A stretch of DNA of 64,000 bases from JAPPHA01 sp963664045 (GTDB lineage: Bacteria > Pseudomonadota > Alphaproteobacteria > Rhodobacterales > Rhodobacteraceae). Positions 48,496 to 56,735 of the stretch are shown piece by piece. Numbering within the stretch: the first letter of the stretch is position 1; each line of letters opens with the position of its first letter. Below the pieces are notes generated by a model, which saw only the letters and a program-made list of their open reading frames with translations, did no database searches and had not been told where the DNA came from. Position numbers and translations under genes: made by a program. The stretch spans positions 285,765 through 349,764 of the forward strand of contig CAXXGT010000015.1 in assembly GCA_963664045.2 (NCBI GenBank). The letters are read 5' to 3'.

Positions 48496-49455
48496 TCAGG
48501 GTAGGTTGGCGAGGATTTCCTGATTTGTTTCGTCCGGTTTGGGACGATTGTTCCCACGTTTCGCTGACCTGACTGGAGTCCTTCCGGACTGTGACTGTTT
48601 CGGCTCGGTGTCGGGTTCGGGATTGTTTTTCTTCCTTTGGAGGATTTCATTCCAGTCATCACTGTCTGGGCGCATGCGCCGGATCGCGGGTTTTTGCGCC
48701 TGGAGCATCGTGGCGGCCAGGTCTCCGGCCTGGTCGGCGTCATATCCACAGAAGACGGCCTCGAGCTGGAACCTGTTGATCCATTCCGGCATTCTGCCGG
48801 TGGCTCCGGCGGTGGAGATGACGATGTCGATCCGTTTTCCCTCGTCGAGGGTCCATGCCGAGAGGGCGTCGATGGCTCCCTCGACGAGGAGCGCGGATTT
48901 GGGGGCTGCCTGTCGCGCGATCCAGAAGCCGCCGTTGGCCTTTCGGCTTCCCGGCGCCATGGCCCTGAAGGGTCGGTCGGGGCGGGTCCCGACCAGTTCG
49001 GCGCCGGTTTTCCTGCGCTCCCGGTCGCGGCAGGTGAAGACTGCGTTGGCGCGGTTGTCGGCGCCGAGGACGCCGATACGCCTGCAGTGTTCGATCAGCC
49101 CTGGATCGAGCCCCCGGTTCTGGTGGAGGTAGCGGTGCACCCGCGCCCATGTCCGGTCTTCGGAGAGGCCCGGGGTTCGGTCTCCGGTGCATGGGTTGCG
49201 GGACGGGAACCCTTCGAGGTGCTGGAGCGCGTGAAGGAAGCTGCACCCCTCGGCATGGATGACCAGGTCGATTGCACCGCCGCCGCCGCGTCCCGCGACA
49301 TGATCGAAGAAGCGGCCTTGATTGATGCTGATCACGGATCCCGGGCGTTTCCAGCGGGCCCTGTCGGCGGGATCCTTCCGGTAGCCGAGCCCTGCGGCGA
49401 CGACCGTCAGCGGGATTGCGCGCACCGCGTCGGCCCGTGCCCTGGGGCTGCTCAC
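48496..49455 (-). CDS. DUF3991/Toprim-domain protein of the transposon
   Basis: A 319-residue protein whose GTG start overlaps the ATPase stop (GTGA). The N-terminus is a small zinc-less primase-associated region (VISINQGRFFDHVAGRGGGG, AIDLVIHAEGCSFLHALQHL), as in DUF3991. The Toprim core follows: ALLVEGAIDALSAW with the conserved Glu and VFCGYDADQAGDLA with the DxD. Similar proteins are found with plasmid primases and relaxases. The stop codon lies 9 bp from the transposon tip. Its role in transposition is unknown: primase-like, nuclease-like or a DNA-binding host-factor mimic are all possible. Confidence 0.82.
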   Translation of the reverse strand: MSSPRARADAVRAIPLTVVAAGLGYRKDPADRARWKRPGSVISINQGRFFDHVAGRGGGGAIDLVIHAEGCSFLHALQHLEGFPSRNPCTGDRTPGLSEDRTWARVHRYLHQNRGLDPGLIEHCRRIGVLGADNRANAVFTCRDRERRKTGAELVGTRPDRPFRAMAPGSRKANGGFWIARQAAPKSALLVEGAIDALSAWTLDEGKRIDIVISTAGATGRMPEWINRFQLEAVFCGYDADQAGDLAATMLQAQKPAIRRMRPDSDDWNEILQRKKNNPEPDTEPKQSQSGRTPVRSAKRGNNRPKPDETNQEILANLP

Positions 49456-50252
49456 AGCACGACTTCGTCGGCGGCCCGGTTGACATGGCTGTCGGTGACG
49501 GTCCGCGTCTTGTCGGCGGCGGCGGCGATCAGCGCATGATGGGCGATGCGGTTGATCTGTCGCGGGATGCGGTTGCTTGCCAGTGCCACCGCCTCGATTG
49601 CGGCTGGCTCGAAGACCGGCACATCGGCGCCGGCCAGGCGCATCCGGTGTTCGATGTAGGCGCCGACTTCCTCGTGGTTCAGCGCGGGGATGTGGCAGTT
49701 GACGATGATTCTCTGGGCCAGTGGTTCGTGCACCGCCATCCTGAGCCGGTTGCGCAACTCGGTCAGGCCGATCATCAGCAGGCAGAGCCGGTTGCTGGAA
49801 TCCATGCGGTAGTTGGTGAGCATCTTGAACTCGGCGAGAACATCGTTGCCGAGATGGTGCGCTTCGTCGAAGACCAGCACCGGCAGCTTCCCGGACTCGG
49901 CGACGAGGCGGCTCATCTCCGCGCGTATCGTTGCGCAGACCGCGGCACGGGACTGGCTCTGCGGCAGGCCGAAGGCGGTTGCGATGGCGTTGTAGGTGTC
50001 GCGGACATTCCCGGTCGAGAACGAGACGTAACGAACCTGGTGGAGGCCCTCGTGCAGGGTGTCTGTCACCTGTCGCCAGAGTGCGGTCTTGCCGACGCCG
50101 GATTCGCCGGTGAGCAGGCCGATGCCGCGCAACTCGATGAGATGCCTGATGCGGGCGCGTGCCTCGGCCTGTGTCTCGGTGTCGAGAAGCTCGTCGGGTT
50201 TGAGCGTTTTCTCGAAGGGATAGTTCCTGAGCCCGAAGTGTGACAGGTACAT
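49452..50252 (-). CDS. TnsC/TniB-like AAA+ ATPase (ExeA-like)
   Basis: A 266-residue AAA+ protein starting MYLSHFGLRNYPFEKTLKPD, with GGAGGACTGACC before the ATG. Walker A GESGVGKT (residues 49-56), Walker B PVLVFDEAHHLG (Asp129-Glu130), sensor LCLLMIGLTELR, and C-terminal lid NRIPRQINRIAHHALIAAAA. The sequence is close to ExeA-type ATPases, which serve as the TnsC/MuB-like partner in many DDE transposons, choosing targets and activating the transposase. It follows the DDE stop by 2 bp and overlaps the Toprim start. Confidence 0.85.
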   Translation of the reverse strand: MYLSHFGLRNYPFEKTLKPDELLDTETQAEARARIRHLIELRGIGLLTGESGVGKTALWRQVTDTLHEGLHQVRYVSFSTGNVRDTYNAIATAFGLPQSQSRAAVCATIRAEMSRLVAESGKLPVLVFDEAHHLGNDVLAEFKMLTNYRMDSSNRLCLLMIGLTELRNRLRMAVHEPLAQRIIVNCHIPALNHEEVGAYIEHRMRLAGADVPVFEPAAIEAVALASNRIPRQINRIAHHALIAAAADKTRTVTDSHVNRAADEVVL

Positions 50253-50254
50253 GG

Positions 50255-50773
50255 TCAGTCCTCCTCTTTCCTGCTGTCGCGGACGAGCGCCCGGAAGGTC
50301 ACGGTCGGTTGCCCGGCGCTGCGCCTGATCCGGGCATTGGCGTGCAGGTCGAGCGGCCGTGCGCAGCCACGCGGCTTGCCCTCGTGCACCACCTTGATCG
50401 GACGGTCCTTTGGGGCGGACGGATCGTAGCGGAGCGTGACCTTCGCACCGTTCATTCCCGCCTCGACCTCGTAGATGCGGCCGTCGAGGCTGACGGTCCG
50501 GGCCCTGGAGACCCGCCGGGTCGCCTCGAACAGGAAGATGTCGTCGAGATCGACGCCGGGGTCGGGTCGGCGGACCCTGTCGCAGGTGAGTGCCCACTGG
50601 TCGAGGGGCGTGCGTTGCCCTTCGAGGCCGCGGTGAGGCGTCATGTGGTATTCGCCCTCCACCCAGGTGCGGAACCGTCGGTTGAGGGTCTCCAGGTCGG
50701 GAATGTCCTGCGGGTCGAGCGGGGCGAGGAATTGCCCGCGAACGGTCCGGAACCAGCGTTCTATCTTTCCCTT
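50255..50773 (-). pseudogene. TnsB/Mu-type DDE transposase, 3' half
   Basis: Resumes the gene cut at 59715. It begins (KG)KIERWFRTVRGQFLAPLD, which supplies the catalytic Glu267, then YHMTPHRGLEGQRTPLDQWA, and a Mu-transposase C-terminal beta-barrel (VSLDGRIYEVEAGMNGAKVT, LRYDP). The stop at 50255 is 2 bp before the ATPase start. The separated 3' piece has no start of its own here. Confidence 0.85.
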
Positions 50774-50781
50774 GTCGCCGG

Positions 50782-51009
50782 TTGACGAATGCAAAATCCG
50801 ACGTTCCGTCGTTACATCCGCATGATGTCGTGGAGGTGACGCACCCGTTCCACCCGTGGCGGGGCCGCGTCTTGCGCGTTCATTCCGAGGTGACCGTGGG
50901 CCGGGTTCCGCTGGTGCGCTGCGTGGTGGATTCGGAGACGTTGCGCTGTCTGCCGCGGGCCTGGACGGACCGGCGGTCGGTTGACGCCTTTGAGCGGGTG
51001 TCGGCGGGC
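50782..51009 (+). CDS. DUF5372-like small protein, 5' exon
   Basis: TTG 50782 starts a frame with VVEVTHPFHPWRGRVLRVHS, RCVVDSETLRCLPRAWTDRR and ends ...FERVSAG at 51009. This is the DUF5372 pattern (VTHPFHPLxGRxF...LPxxWT). It is the usual companion of large serine recombinases and HTH proteins in such elements. A group II intron separates it from its last 34 codons at 51837. Unspliced, translation would run to a stop at 51034-51036 with nine foreign residues. Spliced length is 109 residues. Confidence 0.65.
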
Positions 51010-51836
51010 GTGCAGCGAGTCTGGCTGCTGAACTAGCGGGTGGAAGTCCCGCCGGCGCAATTCTTGGTTTGGCGCCGTAGCATATCCCACGGGTACCAGG
51101 GTGACCTGGTGCCTGCGAGCTGGGACGTAGAAAGCCATCGTGGGCGTGGCTGGAGCAAGGCTCCAACCGGTCCGGTCAGTCAGGATGGCGAACAAACCGA
51201 AGGGCCGTAGCGAAAGCGAACGATTGTTGATGCGACGAAAACTCGCCCCCACATGGAAACTGACTTGTGGGGATATTGGAGGATGCCAAGGGTCAGCCTG
51301 TCACCCGATGGCTAGCACCGGTGCGGAAGAACCGAGATACGCACGCACCGGGTCCCCCGGCGTAGAGACGGCGGCAATTCGGGAAAGTTCAGCAGTGAAA
51401 GACCGGAAGGTGAGGAGAACGGACAGGATGTTGTGACCCTTGAATGTCAAGGACCGTGCCAATAACCGCAGTGCGGGAAATGGCACGGAGTTCTCCTGAC
51501 TGGCGGATGAGGCCGATTAAGCGGTGATGGGCGGAACAACATAACCCGTCCGGAGCGAGGGCCTCTGGGCCCAGGTGGCGAAGGCGGCAGGTCATGCCGG
51601 GACACAGAGCCCGGTGCCGACCGATGATATCACCCGGATGACGGGTGGTGCTGTCGAGCCGAAGGGCGGCGCAAACGCGGGATGTTGCCACGGGCATGGC
51701 TGGGTCAGCCTTAAGCGTGGCGGATGTCGCGGAAGGCACCGCATCGAACTCCTGCGGGGGTGCCTGACGCTTGAAGCCGGACCCGGGAAAACCGGACGTC
51801 CGGAATTTTAGGGGGGATGCTGGAAACGTGGCCTAT
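51010..51836 (+). ncRNA. ORF-less group II intron
   Basis: An 827-nt insert in the DUF5372-like gene without any reverse-transcriptase frame. It starts GTGCAG (near the GUGYG consensus) and ends CCTAT. A domain-V-like hairpin lies at about 51773-51810 (AGC triad at 51775-51777, GAAA loop, GACGTCC return strand), followed by a short domain-VI-like stem. The preceding 700 nt are dense in stem-loops typical of domain I-III leaders (e.g. GCGGGTGGAAGTCCCGCC at 51036). Removing 51010-51836 joins GGC to GGT in frame. The domain V base stem is imperfect, so splicing is uncertain. Confidence 0.65.
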
Positions 51837-51938
51837 GGTGCGCGCGCCAGTGTCCTACCCGACCGTTCGCTGTTCCGCCCGGACGATCTTGCGGCGTTGC
51901 GCGCCCAGGTTGATGCGCTGGACGGTGATCAGAAATGA
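51837..51938 (+). CDS. DUF5372-like small protein, 3' exon
   Basis: The 33 codons ARASVLPDRSLFRPDDLAAL and RAQVDALDGDQK end at 51938. DUF5372 proteins end with a SxGRSxFRxxDLLxLxxL pattern, as here. The reading frame is continuous with 50782-51009 once the intron is removed. Confidence 0.6.
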   Translation, partial: GARASVLPDRSLFRPDDLAALRAQVDALDGDQK

Positions 51939-52059
51939 GGGCGCATGATGATCAGGCAATTTGCCGCATTCCGGCCGAATCCGGGTCGATCAGTTTCGAT
52001 CAATGGTTCGAATGTTCCACAATACTCGCATGTTACGCGGCTTGTCCGCTTTGACAGGC

Positions 52060-52089
52060 TTGACGGGGGGGCGTTTCATGGAGTACTAT
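52060..52089 (+). promoter_or_regulatory. Promoter of the HTH-recombinase operon
   Basis: TTGACG (52060-52065) and TACTAT (52084-52089) with an 18-bp spacer form a sigma-70-type promoter, followed by AAAGGAG and the ATG at 52115. The surrounding DNA is AT-rich compared with its neighbours. Confidence 0.5.
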
Positions 52090-52155
52090 TATATGATCAT
52101 AAAGGAGTCCAGCCATGACCGACAGAAAGACACGGCGCCTCCACCGGTCCGGAAC

Positions 52156-54515
52156 CTATCAAGATCACACACTTGACTCTGGGGTGATTTTGTGCGATTC
52201 GCCTGACCATGCAGATTGGCATGCGTCAGATCTCGTCGGAGACAGTAGAGTGGTTCAGGACGGCCTGCAACGCCGGAGAGCTGTCGCGGACGGCGCTGGC
52301 CCACGAACTCTGCCTTAAGGAGAACTGGTTTGGCCGCATCGGCCGGCTGTGTCTTGCATCGGCGCGCAAGCTTCTGCCGCGCCTGGCCGAGGAACTGGGC
52401 GTGCGTCTGCCGGAGGCGGAGGCGCTGGCGCTTGATCCGCACGCCCGCCCCCTTTCGGACTTCCCCGACAGTTCTGTCGCGTGTTCGCTTGGGGAGCTCG
52501 GTCCCCTGTCGCTTGAGTTGGTGAGGGCACCGCAGGAGCGCCGCCGCTGGGAGGCGATGATCGAGAGCCATCATCCGGAGGGATGGCGCCGCCCGCCGGG
52601 CGGCCAGGTCCGGTACTGGGTACGTTCGGAGCCCTATGGGGTTCTGGGCGGCATCGGCTTCACTGCGGCCGGGATCCAGCTTGGGCCGCGTGACGGCGTC
52701 ATCGGCTGGTCGGCTGATGCCCGGGTGGCCAACATCGCCAAGGTCGTGTGCAACCATCGCTTCCTGTTGCTTCCCGGTGTTCGGGTGAAGGGTCTTGCGT
52801 CCCGGGTTCTGCGTCTGGCGACGGACCGGATTGCCGATGACTGGGCGTCGGCCTACGGTGAGCGCCCGGTGCTGGTGCAGAGTTTCACCGGGCCGGGGCA
52901 GTCCGGCCTGAGCTACCGGGCCGCGGGGTGGAAGTGCTGCCCGAAGCTGACGTCGGGACGGCGTTCGGGCGTGAGCCGCGCGGTCTGGCTCAGGCCGCTG
53001 GTGGAGGGCTGGCACCAGGTTCTGTGCCGTGAACCGAAGCGGGTTCTCGGTTGGTCCGGATCGCTGTATTGTGCGGGGGGATGGGCCGCACGGGAATACG
53101 CCCGCAGCCCGCACCCCGACGGTCGGGTCAGGCGCCGGATTGCGCTGATGGGTGCGGCCTGGATGAACTGTCTTGGCGAACATCTGCCGTCGATCTTCCC
53201 GGGGCGTGCGGAGCAGACGGCGGCGTACCGGTTGCTGTCCAATGACGCGGTGACGATGGACCACATTCTGGATTCACATGTCGAGCAGACGGTTGAGCGG
53301 TGCGGCGTCGAGCGGTTCGTGCTGGCTGTTCAGGACACGACAACGCTGAATTATGACGACCTGTCAAAGACTTCGGGCCTCGACGACCTTGGCGGGGGCG
53401 GCAAGGGCACCTCGGGCATTCTGGCCCATTTCGGCGTGGCGGTGAACGCGGTGGGCCGACCTCTCGGGATATATACGGCGGACACGGACTTCCGTCAGGC
53501 CGAAGACAAGGACAGTGTCCGCTGGGTGGACGGCCTGGAGCGGGCACAGGAACTCGCGCGCGCCTGCCCGGACACCCGGGTGGTGACGGTCTGCGACCGC
53601 GAGGGCGACTTCTGGGACCTGATCTCGCGGGCGCGGGACATCGGGGCGGCATTGCTGGTGCGGGCGAGCCGGGGGACGCAGCGTCGGGTGGCACTGGCCT
53701 CCGGAGGCGACGCGAACCTGTGGGACCATGTGCTGGGGACGGACCCGGTGGGCAGGCGGACGATCGAGGTTCCCGCCTGCGGGGGACCGAACCGCAGGAA
53801 GGGGCGCACGGCGAAGCTGACCCTGCGCTGCACGCCTGTGGACCTGCTCCCCCCGAAGGACCGGGGGGACGAGCCGCCGCGCCGCATGATCGCCGTCTCG
53901 GCCCTCGAGGAGAACCCGCCCCGTCGCCCGTCGCTACCGGCATCGAAGACAGGGAAGAAGAAGAAGAACCAACCGCTGCACTGGATGCTGCTGACCACCG
54001 AGGGTCAGGGCGACCTCGACACCGCCTGCACGGTGCTGCGCTGGTACGAACTGCGCTGGAGGATCGAACGGTTCTTCCATGCGCTGAAGGTCGGCACCCG
54101 CATCGAGGACCGCCGCCTCGACGAGGCCGACGACCTGCGCAAGTGTCTCGCCTTCGACGCGATCACCGCGTTCCGGGTCTGGGATCTTTCGCTTCTGGCT
54201 CGCGAGAGGCCGGACGAGCCGGCCGGACAACATGTCACCGGGGACGACATCCGGGCACTCTGTGCCCTTGCCTCACACTATGGCTTCAAGGTTCCCCGGG
54301 GACCGCCGGAGATGACCATCGCGGGCTTCGTCGTGCTCACCGGCGGCCTGGCGGGATTCCATCCCTCGAAACGCCAGCCCATGCCCGGCACGCAGAAGCT
54401 CTGGGAGGGCGTGAAGTTCCTGTCCAACGCAGTCATCGGCATCCAGGCCATGCAGGAATGGGGCAGGAAAAACCGAAAAGGAGAAAACCCGGAGTTAAGT
54501 GTGATAAATTGATAG
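52156..54515 (+). mobile_element. DruA-IS4 insertion sequence, copy 1 (nesting level 5)
   Basis: 2360 bp. Inverted repeats CTATCAAGATCACACACTT (left) and CTATCAATTTATCACACTT (right, complement). A 9-bp duplication GTCCGGAAC lies at 52147-52155 and 54516-54524. Same length and orientation as copy 2 at 56736-59095. Confidence 0.93.
52209..54512 (+). CDS. DruA(DUF4338)-IS4/Tn5-type fusion transposase, copy 1
   Basis: A 767-residue protein. Residues about 110-270 form a DUF4338/DruA domain (GVLGGIGFTAAGIQLGPRDG, VIGWSADARVANIAKVVCNH, RFLLLPGVRVKGLASRVLRL, PVLVQSFTGPGQSGLSYRAA). Residues about 310-767 are an IS4/Tn5-like transposase: N-terminal PGRAEQTAAYRLLSND, Asp376 in VQDTTTLNY, Asp463 in TVCDREGDFWDL, and the exact Y(2)R(3)E(6)K motif Tyr613, Arg616, Glu620, Lys627. 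It is intact and presumably active. The role of the DruA half in transposition is not known. Confidence 0.93.
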   Translation: MQIGMRQISSETVEWFRTACNAGELSRTALAHELCLKENWFGRIGRLCLASARKLLPRLAEELGVRLPEAEALALDPHARPLSDFPDSSVACSLGELGPLSLELVRAPQERRRWEAMIESHHPEGWRRPPGGQVRYWVRSEPYGVLGGIGFTAAGIQLGPRDGVIGWSADARVANIAKVVCNHRFLLLPGVRVKGLASRVLRLATDRIADDWASAYGERPVLVQSFTGPGQSGLSYRAAGWKCCPKLTSGRRSGVSRAVWLRPLVEGWHQVLCREPKRVLGWSGSLYCAGGWAAREYARSPHPDGRVRRRIALMGAAWMNCLGEHLPSIFPGRAEQTAAYRLLSNDAVTMDHILDSHVEQTVERCGVERFVLAVQDTTTLNYDDLSKTSGLDDLGGGGKGTSGILAHFGVAVNAVGRPLGIYTADTDFRQAEDKDSVRWVDGLERAQELARACPDTRVVTVCDREGDFWDLISRARDIGAALLVRASRGTQRRVALASGGDANLWDHVLGTDPVGRRTIEVPACGGPNRRKGRTAKLTLRCTPVDLLPPKDRGDEPPRRMIAVSALEENPPRRPSLPASKTGKKKKNQPLHWMLLTTEGQGDLDTACTVLRWYELRWRIERFFHALKVGTRIEDRRLDEADDLRKCLAFDAITAFRVWDLSLLARERPDEPAGQHVTGDDIRALCALASHYGFKVPRGPPEMTIAGFVVLTGGLAGFHPSKRQPMPGTQKLWEGVKFLSNAVIGIQAMQEWGRKNRKGENPELSVIN

Positions 54516-54935
54516 GTCCGGAACCCTCAACCCGCACCCGGAAACGGTCTCCGATCCCCTGTTCGCCGACAGCGACTTCTTCGATCCGCGCGACTTCCTG
54601 CAGGTGCGCTACGAGATGGTGCGCCGGGCCGGGCAGACGCCGTTGCGGGAGACCGCCGAACGCTTCGGCACGTCCGTGCCGACCTGCGTGCGCGCCAATC
54701 GCGCCTTCCGCGAGGGCGGTCTGCAGGCGCTCCTCCCGCGGCGCCGGGGACCGCGCGGCGCCCACAAGATCACGCCCGAGATCCTCGCCTTCGTTGCGGA
54801 CTACCGGAGCCGGCACGGGCGGGTCGGCAGTCGCAAGCTGGTCCCCCTCATCGCCGAACGGTTCGGCGTCACCCTGCATCCGCGCGGGCTCGAGAAGGCA
54901 CTCGCGCGGGCCAAAAAAAAACCGTTCCGTCCGTC

Positions 54936-55214
54936 ATGAGGCGAGGGCTGGATCCCGAGGGTCTCGACCGCTACGGCCGCTGGCGCCGGCAGTGGCGGAC
55001 GAACATCGACAGCCAGGCCATCGCCATCCTCCGGCATCACGGCATGGCGCGCGCCCTGGAACTCACCGCCGGATGGCCGTCGCCGCCCGCGCCGCCGGAC
55101 GGCGGCAGCGCCCCGCCGGCGTTCGATCCGGTTCCGATCATGCAGGAGGCCGCCGCCATGGTCTGTGCGCTTCTCGGCCGTGACGGCGACCACGAAGGAA
55201 TCGGCCATGTCTGA
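54936..55214 (+). CDS. Unknown 92-residue protein of the serine-recombinase element
   Basis: It overlaps the HTH gene stop (ATGA) and the recombinase start by 8 bp, so it belongs to a coupled operon. It starts MRRGLDPEGLDRYGRWRRQW and contains IDSQAIAILRHHGMARALEL, a proline-rich linker and a helical end. No domain recognised. Candidate accessory factor for the recombinase. Confidence 0.65.
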   Translation: MRRGLDPEGLDRYGRWRRQWRTNIDSQAIAILRHHGMARALELTAGWPSPPAPPDGGSAPPAFDPVPIMQEAAAMVCALLGRDGDHEGIGHV

Positions 55215-56735
55215 CATCGCCACGGCATACAAGGTTGCCGCCCATCACCGCCGCCGCGAGGCCTGCCTGTACGTCCGCCAGTCCTCGCCGAAGCAGATCA
55301 TCAACCACACCGAGAGCACGCGCCGCCAGTACGGGCTGCGCCAGCGCGCGACTGCGCTCGGCTGGCCCGACGAACGCATCCGCGTCATCGACGACGATCA
55401 GGGGCTGTCCGGCGAGTACAGCGGCAACCGGAGCGGTTTCCGCGACCTCATGGACCGTGTCGCGGGCGGTGATGTGGGCCTCGTCCTCAGCCTCGAGGTC
55501 TCCCGGTTATGCCGGAATACGGCGGACTGGCAGCAACTCCTCCAGATTGCCGCCTTCACCGACACGCTGATTCTCGACGAGGACGGCCTCTACGATCCCA
55601 ACGACAACAATGACCGGCTCCTGATGGGATTCAAGGGGGCGCTTTCGGAATATGAGATTCAGAGCCTCCGGGCGCGCCTGATCGGCGGCCAGCGCAGCAA
55701 GGCGAGGCGTGGAGAACTCCGGATGCGCCTGCCCCTGGGCCTGGCCTATGACGACCGCGACACGGTCATTCTCGACCCCGACCGCGCGATCGTCGAGGCC
55801 ATCACCCTGGTGTTCACCACCTTCCGCCGCACGGGGTCGGCGATGCAGACCCTGAAATGGTTCCGCAAGAACGCCGTGACCCTGCCCGCGCGGCCGTACA
55901 GGCTGCAGGGCGAGGTGATGTGGTCGGTGCCCAACCACAGCCAGATCCTGTTCATTCTCCGCAATCCCCGCTACGCGGGTTGCTTCGTCTACGGCCGCTC
56001 GCGAACCCGGAAACGGCCCGACGGCAAGACGCAATACTCCAGGCTCCCGATGCCGGACTGGCAGGTCTGCATTCCGGAGGCCCACGCCGGGTACATCGAC
56101 TGGGACGAGTTCTGCCGCAACCAGGAGACGCTGGAGACGAACCGTGCCGGCTTCCTGCCCGGCGCCGGGCGCCAGCCGCCGCCGCGCGACGGCCTCGCCC
56201 TGCTCCAGTCGCGGGTCATTTGCGGCCATTGCGGGCACCGGATGGCCAGCCGTTACAGCCCGGCCCGGCCGGACCGCAAACAGAAGGCCCGGTGGTACTA
56301 TCATTGCCGGCACAACGTCGTTCGTCACGGATCCCGCACTTGCCAGAGCCTGCGCGGCGACGTCGTCGACGCCGCCGTGTCGGACTTCATCGTGGCGGCC
56401 GTGAACCGGGAGAACATCGCCCTCGCCCTCGCCGTGCAGGGGCAACTGCGTGCAGATCACGCGGCTGCCGACCGCCAGCACGCCAACCGGATCGAGGCGT
56501 TGCGCACGGACGCCGACAGCGCGCGCCGCCGCTACCTGGCGGTCGATCCGTCGAACCGCCTCGTCGCCGCCTCTCTCGAAGCCGAATGGAACGCTCGTCT
56601 CGAAGCCCTCTCGCAGGCCGCCGCCGAGCGGGAGCGGCTCGCCAGAGCCCATGAGGCGGCCCTGTCCGCCGGGACGGACGAACGGATCCGGGAGCTGGCG
56701 AGCGACTTTGGGCGGGTCTGGGACGCCCCCGCGAC
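55207..56735 (+). pseudogene. Large serine recombinase, 5' part, split by IS copy 2
   Basis: ATG 55207 follows GAAGGA. Catalytic Ser26 in YVRQSSPKQ, then IRVIDDDQGLSGEYSGNRSG, LVLSLEVSRLCRNTADWQQL, and a recombinase domain (LPLGLAYDDRD, ILFILRNPRYAGCFVYGR). A zinc-ribbon with Cys pairs follows (VICGHCGHRM ... CRHNVV ... TCQSLRG), then a coiled coil (EAEWNARLEALSQAAAERER). It breaks at WDAPAT. Joined to 59105-59705 the protein has 709 residues in frame. It would catalyse integration and excision of this element. Confidence 0.88.

Larger units (their letters stand above)
52115..54939 (+). pseudogene. HTH-domain protein of the serine-recombinase element, split by IS copy 1
   Basis: Exonic parts 52115-52155 and 54525-54939. 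Joined they give 152 codons in frame: MTDRKTRRLHRSGTLNPHPE, LQVRYEMVRRAGQTPLRETA, ERFGTSVPTCVRANRAFREG, then HGRVGSRKLVPLIAERFGVT. The double HTH resembles the DNA-binding part of transposase-derived regulators that accompany DUF5372 and large serine recombinases. The 3' part may still be translated from an internal start at 54604 (110 residues). AAAGGAG precedes the original ATG. Confidence 0.75.

Noticed and set aside
48496..49455. Plasmid primase gene
   Set aside because: The Toprim gene is fully inside the transposon, overlaps its ATPase gene and ends 9 bp from the tip, so it is transposon cargo or machinery, not a plasmid backbone gene.
48637..49539. A 300-codon plus-strand frame over the Toprim gene
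   Set aside because: Low-complexity shadow; the Toprim motifs and overlap with the ATPase are on the minus strand.
52089..53264. Long minus-strand frames inside both DruA-IS4 copies (also 56387-57844, 57944-58813)
   Set aside because: Shadow of the transposase; they recur only because the IS is duplicated.
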